DNA of 7,269 nt, from positions 1-7,269 of the forward strand of contig CABQZS010000241.1 in assembly GCA_902468695.1 (NCBI GenBank), in the 5' to 3' direction. Position numbers and translations under genes: made by a program. The stretch comes from an uncultured Collinsella sp. (GTDB taxonomy: Bacteria > Actinomycetota > Coriobacteriia > Coriobacteriales > Coriobacteriaceae). Positions 1 to 6,480 of the stretch are shown one piece after another (position 1 is the stretch's first letter; each line of letters opens with the position of its first letter). The notes beneath the pieces are model-generated. The model was not told where the DNA came from. It saw nothing but the letters and a program-made list of their open reading frames with translations, and ran no database searches.

Positions 1-531
1 GCCCTGCGCGCTCCGGCCACGCGCCTGCGCGTGCCCGCCGTCGACGACCTCGCAGACGATGTGGTCGAATTCGTTGACCGCACGTACGGAGCCCAATGCG
101 AGGCACTCGCCACCGAGTGCGGCGACTTTTTGGTGCGTCGCAGCGACGGCGTGTTTGCTTATCAGCTGGCCGTGGTGGTCGACGACGCCGCCATGGGCGT
201 CACCGAGATCGTACGCGGATGTGACCTGCTTGGTTCCACGCCGCGCCAGATCTATCTGCAACATCTGCTGGGACTGCCCACACCGCGCTACGCGCACATT
301 CCGCTGCTCATGTCGCCGGACGGCCGCCGCCTTTCCAAGCGCGATCGCGATCTGGACCTGAGCGAACTACGCGCACGATTTGGCACGCCCGAGGCACTGT
401 TGGGATGGCTCGCCGGGCAAACAGGCATCGCGCCGGACACCACGCCGCGCTCTGCCGAACAGCTGGTCGAGCACTTTAGATGGAACGTCATCCGTGCGCA
501 CCGCGAGAACATCACTGTAACGGTCGAGTAG
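1..531 (+). CDS. gluQ: Glutamyl-Q tRNA(Asp) synthetase, C-terminal part (5' end outside window)
   Basis: The reading frame is open from base 1 and stops with TAG at 529-531, giving 177 codons without a start, so the gene begins upstream of the window. The protein shows the class I Glu/Gln aminoacyl-tRNA synthetase signature: FAYQLAVVVDD, then EIVRGCDLLGSTPRQIYL, then PLLMSPDGRRLSKRD, whose LSKR is the counterpart of the KMSKS ATP-binding loop. Only about 60 residues follow that loop, so there is no room for the anticodon-binding domain of a full GltX. This short C-terminus is typical of GluQ-RS, which in the known family activates glutamate and attaches it to the queuosine base of tRNA(Asp) in the cytoplasm. 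The HIGH motif and the zinc-ligand cysteines of the family would lie upstream and cannot be checked. It converges on the phosphoesterase gene, with only 15 bp between the two stop codons and no obvious terminator. A truncated gltX is the less likely alternative. Confidence 0.85.
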   Translation, partial: ALRAPATRLRVPAVDDLADDVVEFVDRTYGAQCEALATECGDFLVRRSDGVFAYQLAVVVDDAAMGVTEIVRGCDLLGSTPRQIYLQHLLGLPTPRYAHIPLLMSPDGRRLSKRDRDLDLSELRARFGTPEALLGWLAGQTGIAPDTTPRSAEQLVEHFRWNVIRAHRENITVTVE

Positions 532-546
532 CCAGCCACCCCGCCT

Positions 547-1272
547 CTACGCAACATCCCAGGGCTGGAGTTCGTCACCCAAGCGAACGATGCAGTCGTA
601 GAGCACGGTATGGCGCTCGGCCGGGTTGGCATCCCGATGAAAATGCCCGTAATACCAGCGTTTGTAGTCCATGCGATCTTCCAGCTCATCGAAAAATGCC
701 GTAAGTCGATCAACCGTGGGGCAATTCCAGCTGGATGCCGGATAAAGCGTGGGCGAAAGCATGCGCGTAGAGCAGGTGTGGGTGATCACGTAGTCGACCT
801 TCCAGCCCATGCTCTCGAGCTTTGCCCGCGCCTCCTCAAAGTTGCGCTCGTCCGGCAGCTCCTGCGGCCACCAGCTGGAATACGGAATGCGGTATTCCTT
901 ATCCACGCTCGTGGCGCCGCCCATGGTAAAGATCGTTGAGCCGTCGAGCTCAAAAACCTCGCCGCGCGTCAGGCGTCGGATGGGCGAGGTGTCCGACAGG
1001 CGCTGCATCAGGCCGCCGTGCCACAGTTCCATGGGACGCTCCGCCCAGTGATCGAAACGTTCGTGGTTGCCGTCGACGAACAGCAACGTATAGGGGCGCG
1101 ACTCCAGCCAAGCGATATCGGCGCATTCCTCGGCAGAGAAATCCCACGGAAAGCCAAAGTCGCCGGCGACGATGAGATAGTCGTCGCTCGTCAGGCTATC
1201 CCCAAGCTCCCAGTCGCGCAGCTTTTGCATGTCGAGCCCACCGTGAATGTCGCCCGTCACATAGACCGTCAT
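547..1272 (-). CDS. Calcineurin-like metallophosphoesterase family protein
   Basis: This 241-residue protein carries the full metal-binding motif series of the calcineurin-like phosphoesterases: GDIHG at residues 7-11, GDFG at 37-40, GNHE at 68-71, an isolated His in ITHT (H165) and GHFH at 209-212. These residues normally hold a dinuclear metal centre that hydrolyses phosphomono- or diesters. The actual substrate cannot be read from the sequence. There is no signal peptide or membrane segment, so it is probably cytoplasmic. I chose the ATG at 1272 because the GDIHG motif follows within seven residues, as is usual, and a GGGAAG ribosome site lies about 10 nt upstream. An in-frame ATG at 1308 would add 12 residues with no family support. 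The gene lies 85 bp downstream of the small membrane-protein gene on the same strand, so co-transcription is possible. All key residues are present and it looks intact. Confidence 0.88.
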   Translation of the reverse strand: MTVYVTGDIHGGLDMQKLRDWELGDSLTSDDYLIVAGDFGFPWDFSAEECADIAWLESRPYTLLFVDGNHERFDHWAERPMELWHGGLMQRLSDTSPIRRLTRGEVFELDGSTIFTMGGATSVDKEYRIPYSSWWPQELPDERNFEEARAKLESMGWKVDYVITHTCSTRMLSPTLYPASSWNCPTVDRLTAFFDELEDRMDYKRWYYGHFHRDANPAERHTVLYDCIVRLGDELQPWDVA

Positions 1273-1357
1273 CGGATCACCACTTCCCTGCAAGTCGCTA
1301 GCCCGCATTCTGCACGATTACTAAGCTAACCGTTCCAGCCCTTCCATCCCTTAGGGC

Positions 1358-1597
1358 TTACCCCTCGTTCTTCCATCCAAACGGGTCAAGCACCCAAAAA
1401 ACCAGATCGAGCACGCCGCCGGTCATCATGGCGCCGGCAAGGGCCATGCAAACGTGCAGGGAACTGGCACTTCGGAGCACGTCGAATGGCCCCAGAACAG
1501 CCAGCAGCGCGACCGCTGCGCCGGCTACGCGCAGCGCGAGGCACGGCCCCGCGTCCTTGACGCACTTCTTTGCGAGATGCTTGGTGTTGTCACTCAT
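1358..1597 (-). CDS. Small two-helix membrane protein, unknown function
   Basis: The product is 79 residues long and I recognise no family. After a polar, lysine-containing start (MSDNTKHLAKKCVKDAG) there are two hydrophobic stretches, about residues 19-38 and 48-70. They are separated by a short loop containing DVLRSASS, and the protein ends in the polar tail GWKNEG. This suggests a helical hairpin in the cytoplasmic membrane with both ends on the same side. The ATG at 1597 is preferred because an AAGGAG ribosome site sits at 1608-1613 with a 10-nt spacing. The frame stays open to an ATG at 1738, but that extension would run through the hairpin terminator arm and is Cys/Arg-rich in an unnatural way. 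The gene lies between the terminator of the ATPase gene and the phosphoesterase gene, on the same strand as both. No function can be assigned. Confidence 0.7.
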   Translation of the reverse strand: MSDNTKHLAKKCVKDAGPCLALRVAGAAVALLAVLGPFDVLRSASSLHVCMALAGAMMTGGVLDLVFWVLDPFGWKNEG

Positions 1598-1607
1598 CAA
1601 TATCGAA

Positions 1608-1613
1608 CTCCTT
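1608..1613 (-). promoter_or_regulatory. Ribosome binding site deciding the start of the 79-residue protein
   Basis: Read on the minus strand this is AAGGAG, ten bases before the ATG at 1597. It is the strongest Shine-Dalgarno match near this frame and rules in the short start over the upstream ATG at 1738. Confidence 0.7.
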
Positions 1614-1707
1614 AGAGGGTCGTTGTTTGGGTACATGCCGCCGCGGCAGAGCAGGACGGCAGGGTAAGTGTCACATGTCGTGCGGACACAGCTGAAAGCC
1701 CTCGCGC

Positions 1708-1749
1708 AAAAAACAGCGCGCCGCAGGATTCGTATCACCTGCGGCGCGC
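1708..1749 (-). terminator. Rho-independent terminator of the DUF4143 ATPase gene
   Basis: The arms GCGCGCCGCAGG (1716-1727) and CCTGCGGCGCGC (1738-1749) are perfect 12-bp complements around a 10-base loop. On the minus strand the stem is followed, after two bases, by six T (A-run at 1708-1713). On the plus strand no T-run follows, so the element is directional. It lies about 135 bp past the stop of the ATPase gene. It separates that transcript from the small membrane-protein gene, which therefore needs its own promoter just downstream, or read-through. Confidence 0.88.
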
Positions 1750-1883
1750 CGAAAATGATCCGCTTTCCTCCATCCCCAACGGATCAACTGAGTTGGTGCC
1801 GCCCGACGGAAAGGAAGAAGCCGGCGGCGTCACGAGCTGTGGCAATGTCGCTAGGCATAGGAAACAGACGCGCTCCAAACGCC

Positions 1884-3179
1884 CTAAGCCCCAAGCCTAC
1901 CCATTAAGAAATCGACTGCAGAAACGATTTTGATACCGTCGATGTCGGTCGGATGGCTCCCCTGACGAACGACAATGATCTTCTCGTAACCGCCGGTAAT
2001 CTTCTCGAGCGATCTGAGCTCAAATGGACGCAGCTCGCGCTTACGCGTCGCCTCCTCGTCAATCGACTCTGTAACCTGAATAAACTTACGATCCGAGCCG
2101 TCGCCGATTGCAACGAAGTCGATTTCGGCATCTCGAAGATGACCCGTGAAGACTTGATATCCGTCATAGACAAGGCGATTGTAAACGGCATTTTCGAGAA
2201 CACGCCCACTGTCGCTGCCGCGATACCCATCCAAGAAAGCTCGAAGCCCCAGATCCTCAATGTAGAATTTGCCACCGGTCTTCAAAATGTCCCGACCCTT
2301 AATATCAAATCGGCGCGCATGCGAAAAGATATAGGTCTCCTCAAGGGCGGACACACAAGTGTCCACGACGCCATGCGAGGATTTCAGCCCGTTCTCCGCC
2401 AGCGTGCCAACAATCTTGTTAATTGATGTCGGGTTTGAAATGTTATCGGCCAAGTAGGAAGTGACGCGGTCGAGCACACTCCTGCTCGTCACCGACCGTC
2501 TACCCCGACGCGCCTCGCGAGCCAAAATGTCGCGCCCGACGATTGTTTGGTACGTGCTCCAGATATAGTCCTTCATTTCCTGCTCCGGCAGTTTTGAAGC
2601 AGCGAGAAACGGCAGGCCTCCAAACACAAGATAACGGTCGAGAAGATCGTCGAGCGCAACAATGTCCTCCCGACCAAAAACAGCGAGCCTATTCGTGACG
2701 TCAGTCGGACCAAGAAAGTCGACATATTCCGAAAAAGTGAGCGGATGCATCCGAATCTCGACATACCTGCCCGAGATTAAGGTCGCAATCTCAGACGACA
2801 GGAGAAAAGCATTCGAACCCGTAACATATATATCGCAGTCCCGGTCGACACGAAGCGCGTTAATCGCCTTCTCCCATCCGGCAACCTCCTGGAGCTCGTC
2901 GAAGAAGAGATAGCACCTCTTACCAGCAGGCATTAGGCCGTCGACGTGGCGGTAAAGCTCTCGCCAATCACGCACGCCCTCCAGCTCAAACGACTCCATC
3001 TTAAAGGTCAAAAGACATTCGGATGGAACGCCGTTATCCTCAAGATGTTTGCGCATCATGTCCAGAAGCGTCGATTTGCCACAACGGCGCATACCCGTTA
3101 CGACCTTGATGACATCCGCATCACGAAAGGCAATCAATTTCTCGAGATATCGATTTCTAGGGACCATCCGTTTATCCAT
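1884..3179 (-). CDS. AAA_14 / DUF4143 family ATP-binding protein
   Basis: This 431-residue protein belongs to the large bacterial group of AAA-type ATPases with a DUF4143 C-terminus. Residues 29-36 (GMRRCGKS) form the Walker A loop, and 90-95 (YLFFDE) the Walker B strand with its catalytic acidic pair. GSNAFLL further on fits the sensor I position. The C-terminal third (LENAVYNRLVYDGYQV, then AEIDFVA, then FIQVTES, then ETR-like and RELRPFE) has the layout of a PD-(D/E)XK nuclease fold. The final lysine of the usual E/QxK is not obvious, so catalysis is doubtful. The biological role of the family is not settled. The ATG at 3179 is chosen because homologues start a few residues before RNRYLEKLIAF; an ATG at 3167 is also possible. 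A GTG at 3209 would start inside the upstream repeat and is unlikely. It is divergent from the restriction-enzyme gene, and two operator-like repeats end about 15 bp before the start, suggesting tight or self control. Confidence 0.87.
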   Translation of the reverse strand: MDKRMVPRNRYLEKLIAFRDADVIKVVTGMRRCGKSTLLDMMRKHLEDNGVPSECLLTFKMESFELEGVRDWRELYRHVDGLMPAGKRCYLFFDELQEVAGWEKAINALRVDRDCDIYVTGSNAFLLSSEIATLISGRYVEIRMHPLTFSEYVDFLGPTDVTNRLAVFGREDIVALDDLLDRYLVFGGLPFLAASKLPEQEMKDYIWSTYQTIVGRDILAREARRGRRSVTSRSVLDRVTSYLADNISNPTSINKIVGTLAENGLKSSHGVVDTCVSALEETYIFSHARRFDIKGRDILKTGGKFYIEDLGLRAFLDGYRGSDSGRVLENAVYNRLVYDGYQVFTGHLRDAEIDFVAIGDGSDRKFIQVTESIDEEATRKRELRPFELRSLEKITGGYEKIIVVRQGSHPTDIDGIKIVSAVDFLMGRLGA

Positions 3180-3193
3180 CGCCCGCCCCAATC

Positions 3194-3227
3194 TGCAAGT
3201 TTTTCTCACAGCATGACAAGAACTTGC
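3194..3227. repeat. Operator-like imperfect palindrome, copy A (proximal to ATPase start)
   Basis: The element runs TGCAAGTTTTTCTCAC, a variable 5-base centre, then GACAAGAACTTGC. Its outer arms GCAAGTTTTT (3195-3204) and AAGAACTTGC (3218-3227) are complementary with one mismatch, separated by 13 bases. Copy B lies exactly 40 bp away. It ends about 15 bp before the chosen ATG of the ATPase gene, so a protein bound here would block initiation or early elongation. A dimeric DNA-binding protein would fit the symmetry. Confidence 0.75.
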
Positions 3228-3233
3228 GAGTTT

Positions 3234-3267
3234 TGCAAGTTTTTCTCACGTAGCGACAAGAACCTGC
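3234..3267. repeat. Operator-like imperfect palindrome, copy B (distal)
   Basis: It repeats copy A at a 40-bp period: TGCAAGTTTTTCTCAC, then the changed centre GTAGC, then GACAAGAACCTGC. Outside the centre only one base differs from copy A (C for T near the end). The arms are conserved while the centre varies, as expected for a recognised palindrome rather than a random duplication. The spacing of about four helical turns would place two bound dimers near the same face of the DNA. Confidence 0.75.
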
Positions 3268-3520
3268 ATATCCGTCCGTGGCCATTTGCAGTCGGATTCC
3301 GGCGAGGCTATGACAAGCAACTTGCCACATGGCCGACACGGAGCCATGGCATGCGCGGAATCTTGGGGGCAGGACTTCTCCCAGCAGCCTATAAGACGAA
3401 AACACATACACATAGATAGAGAGAGGCCCAGCAAGACACGGCACCAAGGCCGCAGCCACAAACTTGAGTAGCCGATAGTCTAAAAATCACATACGCCCAA
3501 AACACGAACGGTCGATCTGT
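3268..3520. other. Gene-free spacer between divergent genes
   Basis: About 250 bp (290 bp counted from the repeats to the start of the restriction-enzyme gene) hold no convincing gene. Several open frames of 60-95 codons cross it on the minus strand, but they have odd composition, no ribosome sites, and run through the palindromic repeats. The stretch contains a short low-complexity patch of CACATA/GATAGAGAG type around 3403-3425. A promoter for the minus-strand ATPase must lie here or within the repeats, but I see no box pair that stands out. Confidence 0.5.
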
Positions 3521-3526
3521 TATCCT
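3518..3526 (+). promoter_or_regulatory. Possible extended -10 promoter element of the restriction-enzyme gene
   Basis: TGTTATCCT contains the extended -10 form TG-N-TATNNT about 36 bases before the ATG at 3562. This would give a leader of roughly 30 bases. No good -35 box is visible at 17-18 bp, which is tolerable for an extended -10 promoter but keeps the call tentative. Confidence 0.35.
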
Positions 3527-3545
3527 GGCGCCAACATAGTCTTTC

Positions 3546-3551
3546 GAAAGG
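3546..3551 (+). promoter_or_regulatory. Ribosome binding site deciding the start of the restriction-enzyme gene
   Basis: GAAAGG lies 10 bases before the ATG at 3562. The in-frame TTG at 3553 is only one base away and cannot use this site, so the ATG is preferred. The site forms part of a 10-bp perfect palindrome, CTTTCGAAAG (3541-3550). Confidence 0.6.
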
Positions 3552-3561
3552 TTTGGCCGGG

Positions 3562-6438
3562 ATGACTACGCAGCAGCAGATTGATATTGAATTCGACTCG
3601 CTTGCACGCGGGAACGATTCACCCAAGCTCATCGCCAACTCAAAGGCGACAGGCGGAACACTACTATCCGTTATCAAGGAGCAGCTCTCAACCTGCGGCT
3701 CTTTTGACTTTTGCGTAGCGTTTGTTGCAGACGGCGGCCTTCAAATCCTGGTCGAGACGTTCCAAGAGCTCAAGCAGCGTGGCATTAAGGGCAGGCTGCT
3801 CACGTCCACCTATCTCAACTTCAACTCACCCGATGCCTTTCGCAAGCTCCTGGAATACGACAACATGGAAGTTCGCGTATTCCAGGGTAATCTGCATGCC
3901 AAGGGATACATTTTTGATAAGGGCGAAACCAGCACGGTCATCGTCGGCAGCTCGAACATGACGCAGGCCGCCCTCACCTGTAATAAAGAATGGAACGTGC
4001 TGTACCAGACTGTCGAGAACAGCCGCCTACTCGGCGAGCTGAGGGGCGAGTTCAATTCGTTGTGGAACGACACCTCAACCGTTTTGCTTTCCCAAGACTG
4101 GATTGAGAACTATGCCGCATATCGATCGGCACGTCCGTCAAAGCCCAAATCGAAACCGACGTTCCAGGCAACTGTTAGCCCAACCACGAACGACCTCGAA
4201 GAAATCAAGCCCAATAAAATGCAGCAGCGCGCCCTTGAGGCGCTCGGCGTAATCCACCGCAAGGGCGAGACCCGTGCATTGCTGGTCTCGGCAACCGGCA
4301 CTGGCAAGACCTTCCTTTCGGCGTTCGACGTGCTCGCAACTAAACCCCGGCGCATCCTCTTTCTAGCGCACCGCCGACGCATTATAGACGCCTCCCGTGT
4401 AAGCTATGAACGGCTCTTAGGTAGTACCTATACGTTCGACACCTATCAAACTGGCAAGAATATAAGCAATGCCACCTGCGTGTTTGCCATGTGTTCTTCG
4501 GTCGCCAAACATCTGAGCGATTTCCGTCCCGATGAGTTCGACTACATCGTCATCGACGAGGCCCACCGCACGGGATCTCAGAGCTACCAATCCATCATGT
4601 CGCACTTTACGCCTCGGTTTTATCTTGGCATGACCGCTACGCCTAATCGCACCGACGGCTACGACGTCTTTGCCCTTTTCAATCACGTCATCGCGTTCCA
4701 GATCACGCTGCAGGACGCTTTGGCCGAAGAGATGCTAGCCCCCTTCCATTATTTTGGCATTCACGATCTGGAGATTGACGATGAGACGGTCGAAGATACC
4801 GCTCTGTTCGGGCGTTTGACGTCCGATGAACGCGTGCGTCACATCACCGAGAAGATCGAAGAATATAGCGTCGCCAAAAGCAACCGCAGGGGCTTAATTT
4901 TCTGCAATCGAAACGCCGAGGCCGAAGAACTGTCGCGCAAATTCAACGTTCTCGGATATCGAACGGCTGCGATTAGCGGTCAAGATTCCGATGAAGTCCG
5001 CGATGCCGCGATCAGCCAACTTGAAGCCGGCGAGCTCGAGTACATTTTCTCGGTCGATATCATGAACGAGGGCGTCGACATCCCCTCGCTCAATCAGATC
5101 ATCATGCTTCGACGCACCGACTCCGCAATCATCTTTGTTCAGCAGCTCGGACGAGGTTTGCGCCTGAATGATGGCAAGGAATACGCACTGGTACTAGATT
5201 TTATTGGCAATTACCAGAGCAACTTCTTGGTGCCCATCGCGCTTTCGGGTGACAAGACGTACAACAAAGACCGTCTGCGTCGTCTCGTCCAAGAGAGCGA
5301 TTCGGCGATCCCCGGATGCTCAACGGTAAGCTTCGATCGTATTTCCGAAGCTCGCATCTATAAGGCCATCGACGGCGGCGACTTTACCTCCGTCAGATTT
5401 TTGAAGAACGAATATCTCGACTTGCGCCAGAAACTCGGCAAGATTCCATCGCTGCTCGAATTTGATCGTAATGGCTCCATCGATCCGCTGCTTATCTTCA
5501 AGAACAGCGGCCTGGGGTCCTACCACGCATTTCTTTCCAAATACGAGCCGGGCTACACAGTCCATTTTTCCTCTGATCAAACCAAGATTCTCAAATTTAT
5601 TTCGCAAAAGCTCGCCGCGGGCAAGCGATTCGAAGACCTCTATTTGCTTCAAACGCTCGTCGAAGCCGGACACGAGGGCTATCGACATATGCGCGAGGCC
5701 GCGCTTAGGAACTACCGCGCACAACTTAAGGACAGCGCCGTTAGGTCGGCAATCGCCGTCCTTAAGGGCGACTTTGCCACTCCTAAGGATTTCGTTTCCC
5801 TGCTTATTGACGACGGAACCGGACCTCGTCTGACCGAAGTGTTTGCGAGCGCCCTGCGCAACGCAGAGTTCAAGCGTCAGATTCTCGAGGTGCTGGATTT
5901 TGGCATTGCGCGCAACCGACTCGACTATGCCGAGACGTACGAGAACACAAATTTCGTTCTCAATGCCAAGTACACATACGAAGAGGTTTGCCGCTTGATG
6001 AACTGGGAAAAGAACATCAACGGCCAAAATCTTGGCGGCTACTTCTACGACGAAAAGACCAACACATTCCCCGTGTTTATTAACTATGACAAGGCACCCG
6101 ACATTAGTGAGTCAATTCAGTATGAAGACCGCTTTGTTTCGCCGAGCAAGCTAGTTGCAATCTCTAAGAACAACCGCACGCTCAACTCCCCCGAGATTCT
6201 GCGACTGCAGGCATGGCCAGAAAACGGCTTGAAGACGTATTTGTTTATGCGAAAGAACAAGGACGATAAGGGTGGTAAGGAGTTCTATTTCTTAGGCGAA
6301 ATGCATCCGACCGGCGAGTTCGAGGCTATTAAAACTAAGAGCAACGACAACGCCGTCGAAATCGAATATGAGCTCAACGCACCCGTGAGGCAGGACATTT
6401 ACGAGTTTATGCTCAGCGATCTTAGTGAAGCCGAGTAA
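3562..6438 (+). CDS. SauUSI-like Type IV modification-dependent restriction enzyme (PLD nuclease-SF2 helicase-DUF3427)
   Basis: This 958-residue protein has three parts. Residues about 30-190 are a PLD-type nuclease with one HKD motif, HAKGYIFD (H112, K114, D119), followed by VIVGSSNMT; a single motif implies that two subunits build one active site. Residues about 220-570 are an SF2 helicase: NKMQQRALEAL, Walker A ATGTGKT (K249), DEAH box (332-335), TAT motif III (358-360), and motif VI QQLGRGLR (527-534) after NEGVDIPSL. The rest is DUF3427, with a strongly patterned end (NLGGYFYDEKTNTFPVFINY near 820-840, then YEDRFVSPSKL, RKNKDDKGGKEFYFLGEM). Order and length match SauUSI of Staphylococcus aureus (953 residues), which cuts DNA bearing 5-methyl- or 5-hydroxymethylcytosine using ATP, and whose C-terminus reads the modification. 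All catalytic residues are present, so it looks active. No methyltransferase or specificity gene is nearby, which agrees with Type IV rather than Type I or III. The substrate preference here is inferred, not seen. Confidence 0.88.
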   Translation: MTTQQQIDIEFDSLARGNDSPKLIANSKATGGTLLSVIKEQLSTCGSFDFCVAFVADGGLQILVETFQELKQRGIKGRLLTSTYLNFNSPDAFRKLLEYDNMEVRVFQGNLHAKGYIFDKGETSTVIVGSSNMTQAALTCNKEWNVLYQTVENSRLLGELRGEFNSLWNDTSTVLLSQDWIENYAAYRSARPSKPKSKPTFQATVSPTTNDLEEIKPNKMQQRALEALGVIHRKGETRALLVSATGTGKTFLSAFDVLATKPRRILFLAHRRRIIDASRVSYERLLGSTYTFDTYQTGKNISNATCVFAMCSSVAKHLSDFRPDEFDYIVIDEAHRTGSQSYQSIMSHFTPRFYLGMTATPNRTDGYDVFALFNHVIAFQITLQDALAEEMLAPFHYFGIHDLEIDDETVEDTALFGRLTSDERVRHITEKIEEYSVAKSNRRGLIFCNRNAEAEELSRKFNVLGYRTAAISGQDSDEVRDAAISQLEAGELEYIFSVDIMNEGVDIPSLNQIIMLRRTDSAIIFVQQLGRGLRLNDGKEYALVLDFIGNYQSNFLVPIALSGDKTYNKDRLRRLVQESDSAIPGCSTVSFDRISEARIYKAIDGGDFTSVRFLKNEYLDLRQKLGKIPSLLEFDRNGSIDPLLIFKNSGLGSYHAFLSKYEPGYTVHFSSDQTKILKFISQKLAAGKRFEDLYLLQTLVEAGHEGYRHMREAALRNYRAQLKDSAVRSAIAVLKGDFATPKDFVSLLIDDGTGPRLTEVFASALRNAEFKRQILEVLDFGIARNRLDYAETYENTNFVLNAKYTYEEVCRLMNWEKNINGQNLGGYFYDEKTNTFPVFINYDKAPDISESIQYEDRFVSPSKLVAISKNNRTLNSPEILRLQAWPENGLKTYLFMRKNKDDKGGKEFYFLGEMHPTGEFEAIKTKSNDNAVEIEYELNAPVRQDIYEFMLSDLSEAE

Positions 6439-6440
6439 CA

Positions 6441-6480
6441 AAAAAGGAGCGAGGCGCCATGCGGCGCCCGCTCCTTTCTT
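6441..6480. terminator. Bidirectional intrinsic terminator shared by two convergent genes
   Basis: AAAGGAGCG (6443-6451) pairs with CGCTCCTTT (6469-6477) and GGCGCC (6453-6458) with GGCGCC (6463-6468). This gives 15 base pairs interrupted only by a bulged A at 6452, with the tetraloop ATGC. On the plus strand TTTCTT follows; on the minus strand a run of six T follows (A-run 6440-6445). The hairpin occupies nearly all of the 40 bp between the stop codon of the restriction-enzyme gene (6438) and that of the NUDIX gene (6479), so it ends both transcripts. Confidence 0.9.

Noticed and set aside
288..713. Minus-strand frame of 141 codons across the gluQ end and phosphoesterase end
   Set aside because: It overlaps two well-supported genes and has no recognisable domain.
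1337..1358. AGCCCT/AGGGCT inverted repeat as a terminator after the small membrane-protein gene
   Set aside because: The stem has only six pairs with a 10-base loop and no T-run follows on either strand.
1598..1738. N-terminal extension of the small membrane protein to the ATG at 1738
   Set aside because: The extension would read through the terminator arm, and a strong AAGGAG site supports the later ATG at 1597.
1953..2426. Plus-strand frame of 157 codons within the ATPase gene
   Set aside because: It is antisense to the conserved DUF4143 region and shows no motif of its own.
3194..3267. The tandem repeats as a minimal CRISPR array
   Set aside because: Only two units exist, they are palindromic with a variable centre, the gap between them is just 6 bases, and there are no cas genes.
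3172..3461. Two overlapping minus-strand frames of 71 and 95 codons upstream of the ATPase
   Set aside because: They run through the palindromic repeats, are rich in Cys, Arg and Trp without a domain pattern, and lack ribosome sites.
5320..6027. Open frame of 235 codons on the minus strand inside the restriction-enzyme gene
   Set aside because: It lies fully antisense to the conserved DUF3427 coding part and has no ribosome site or family signature; it is a by-product of codon bias in the real gene.
3562..6438. Type III restriction Res subunit or Mokosh-type helicase-nuclease
   Set aside because: No Mod methyltransferase is present, the nuclease is an N-terminal PLD type rather than a C-terminal PD-(D/E)XK, and the DUF3427 end points to SauUSI instead of Mokosh, whose helicase is of another family.
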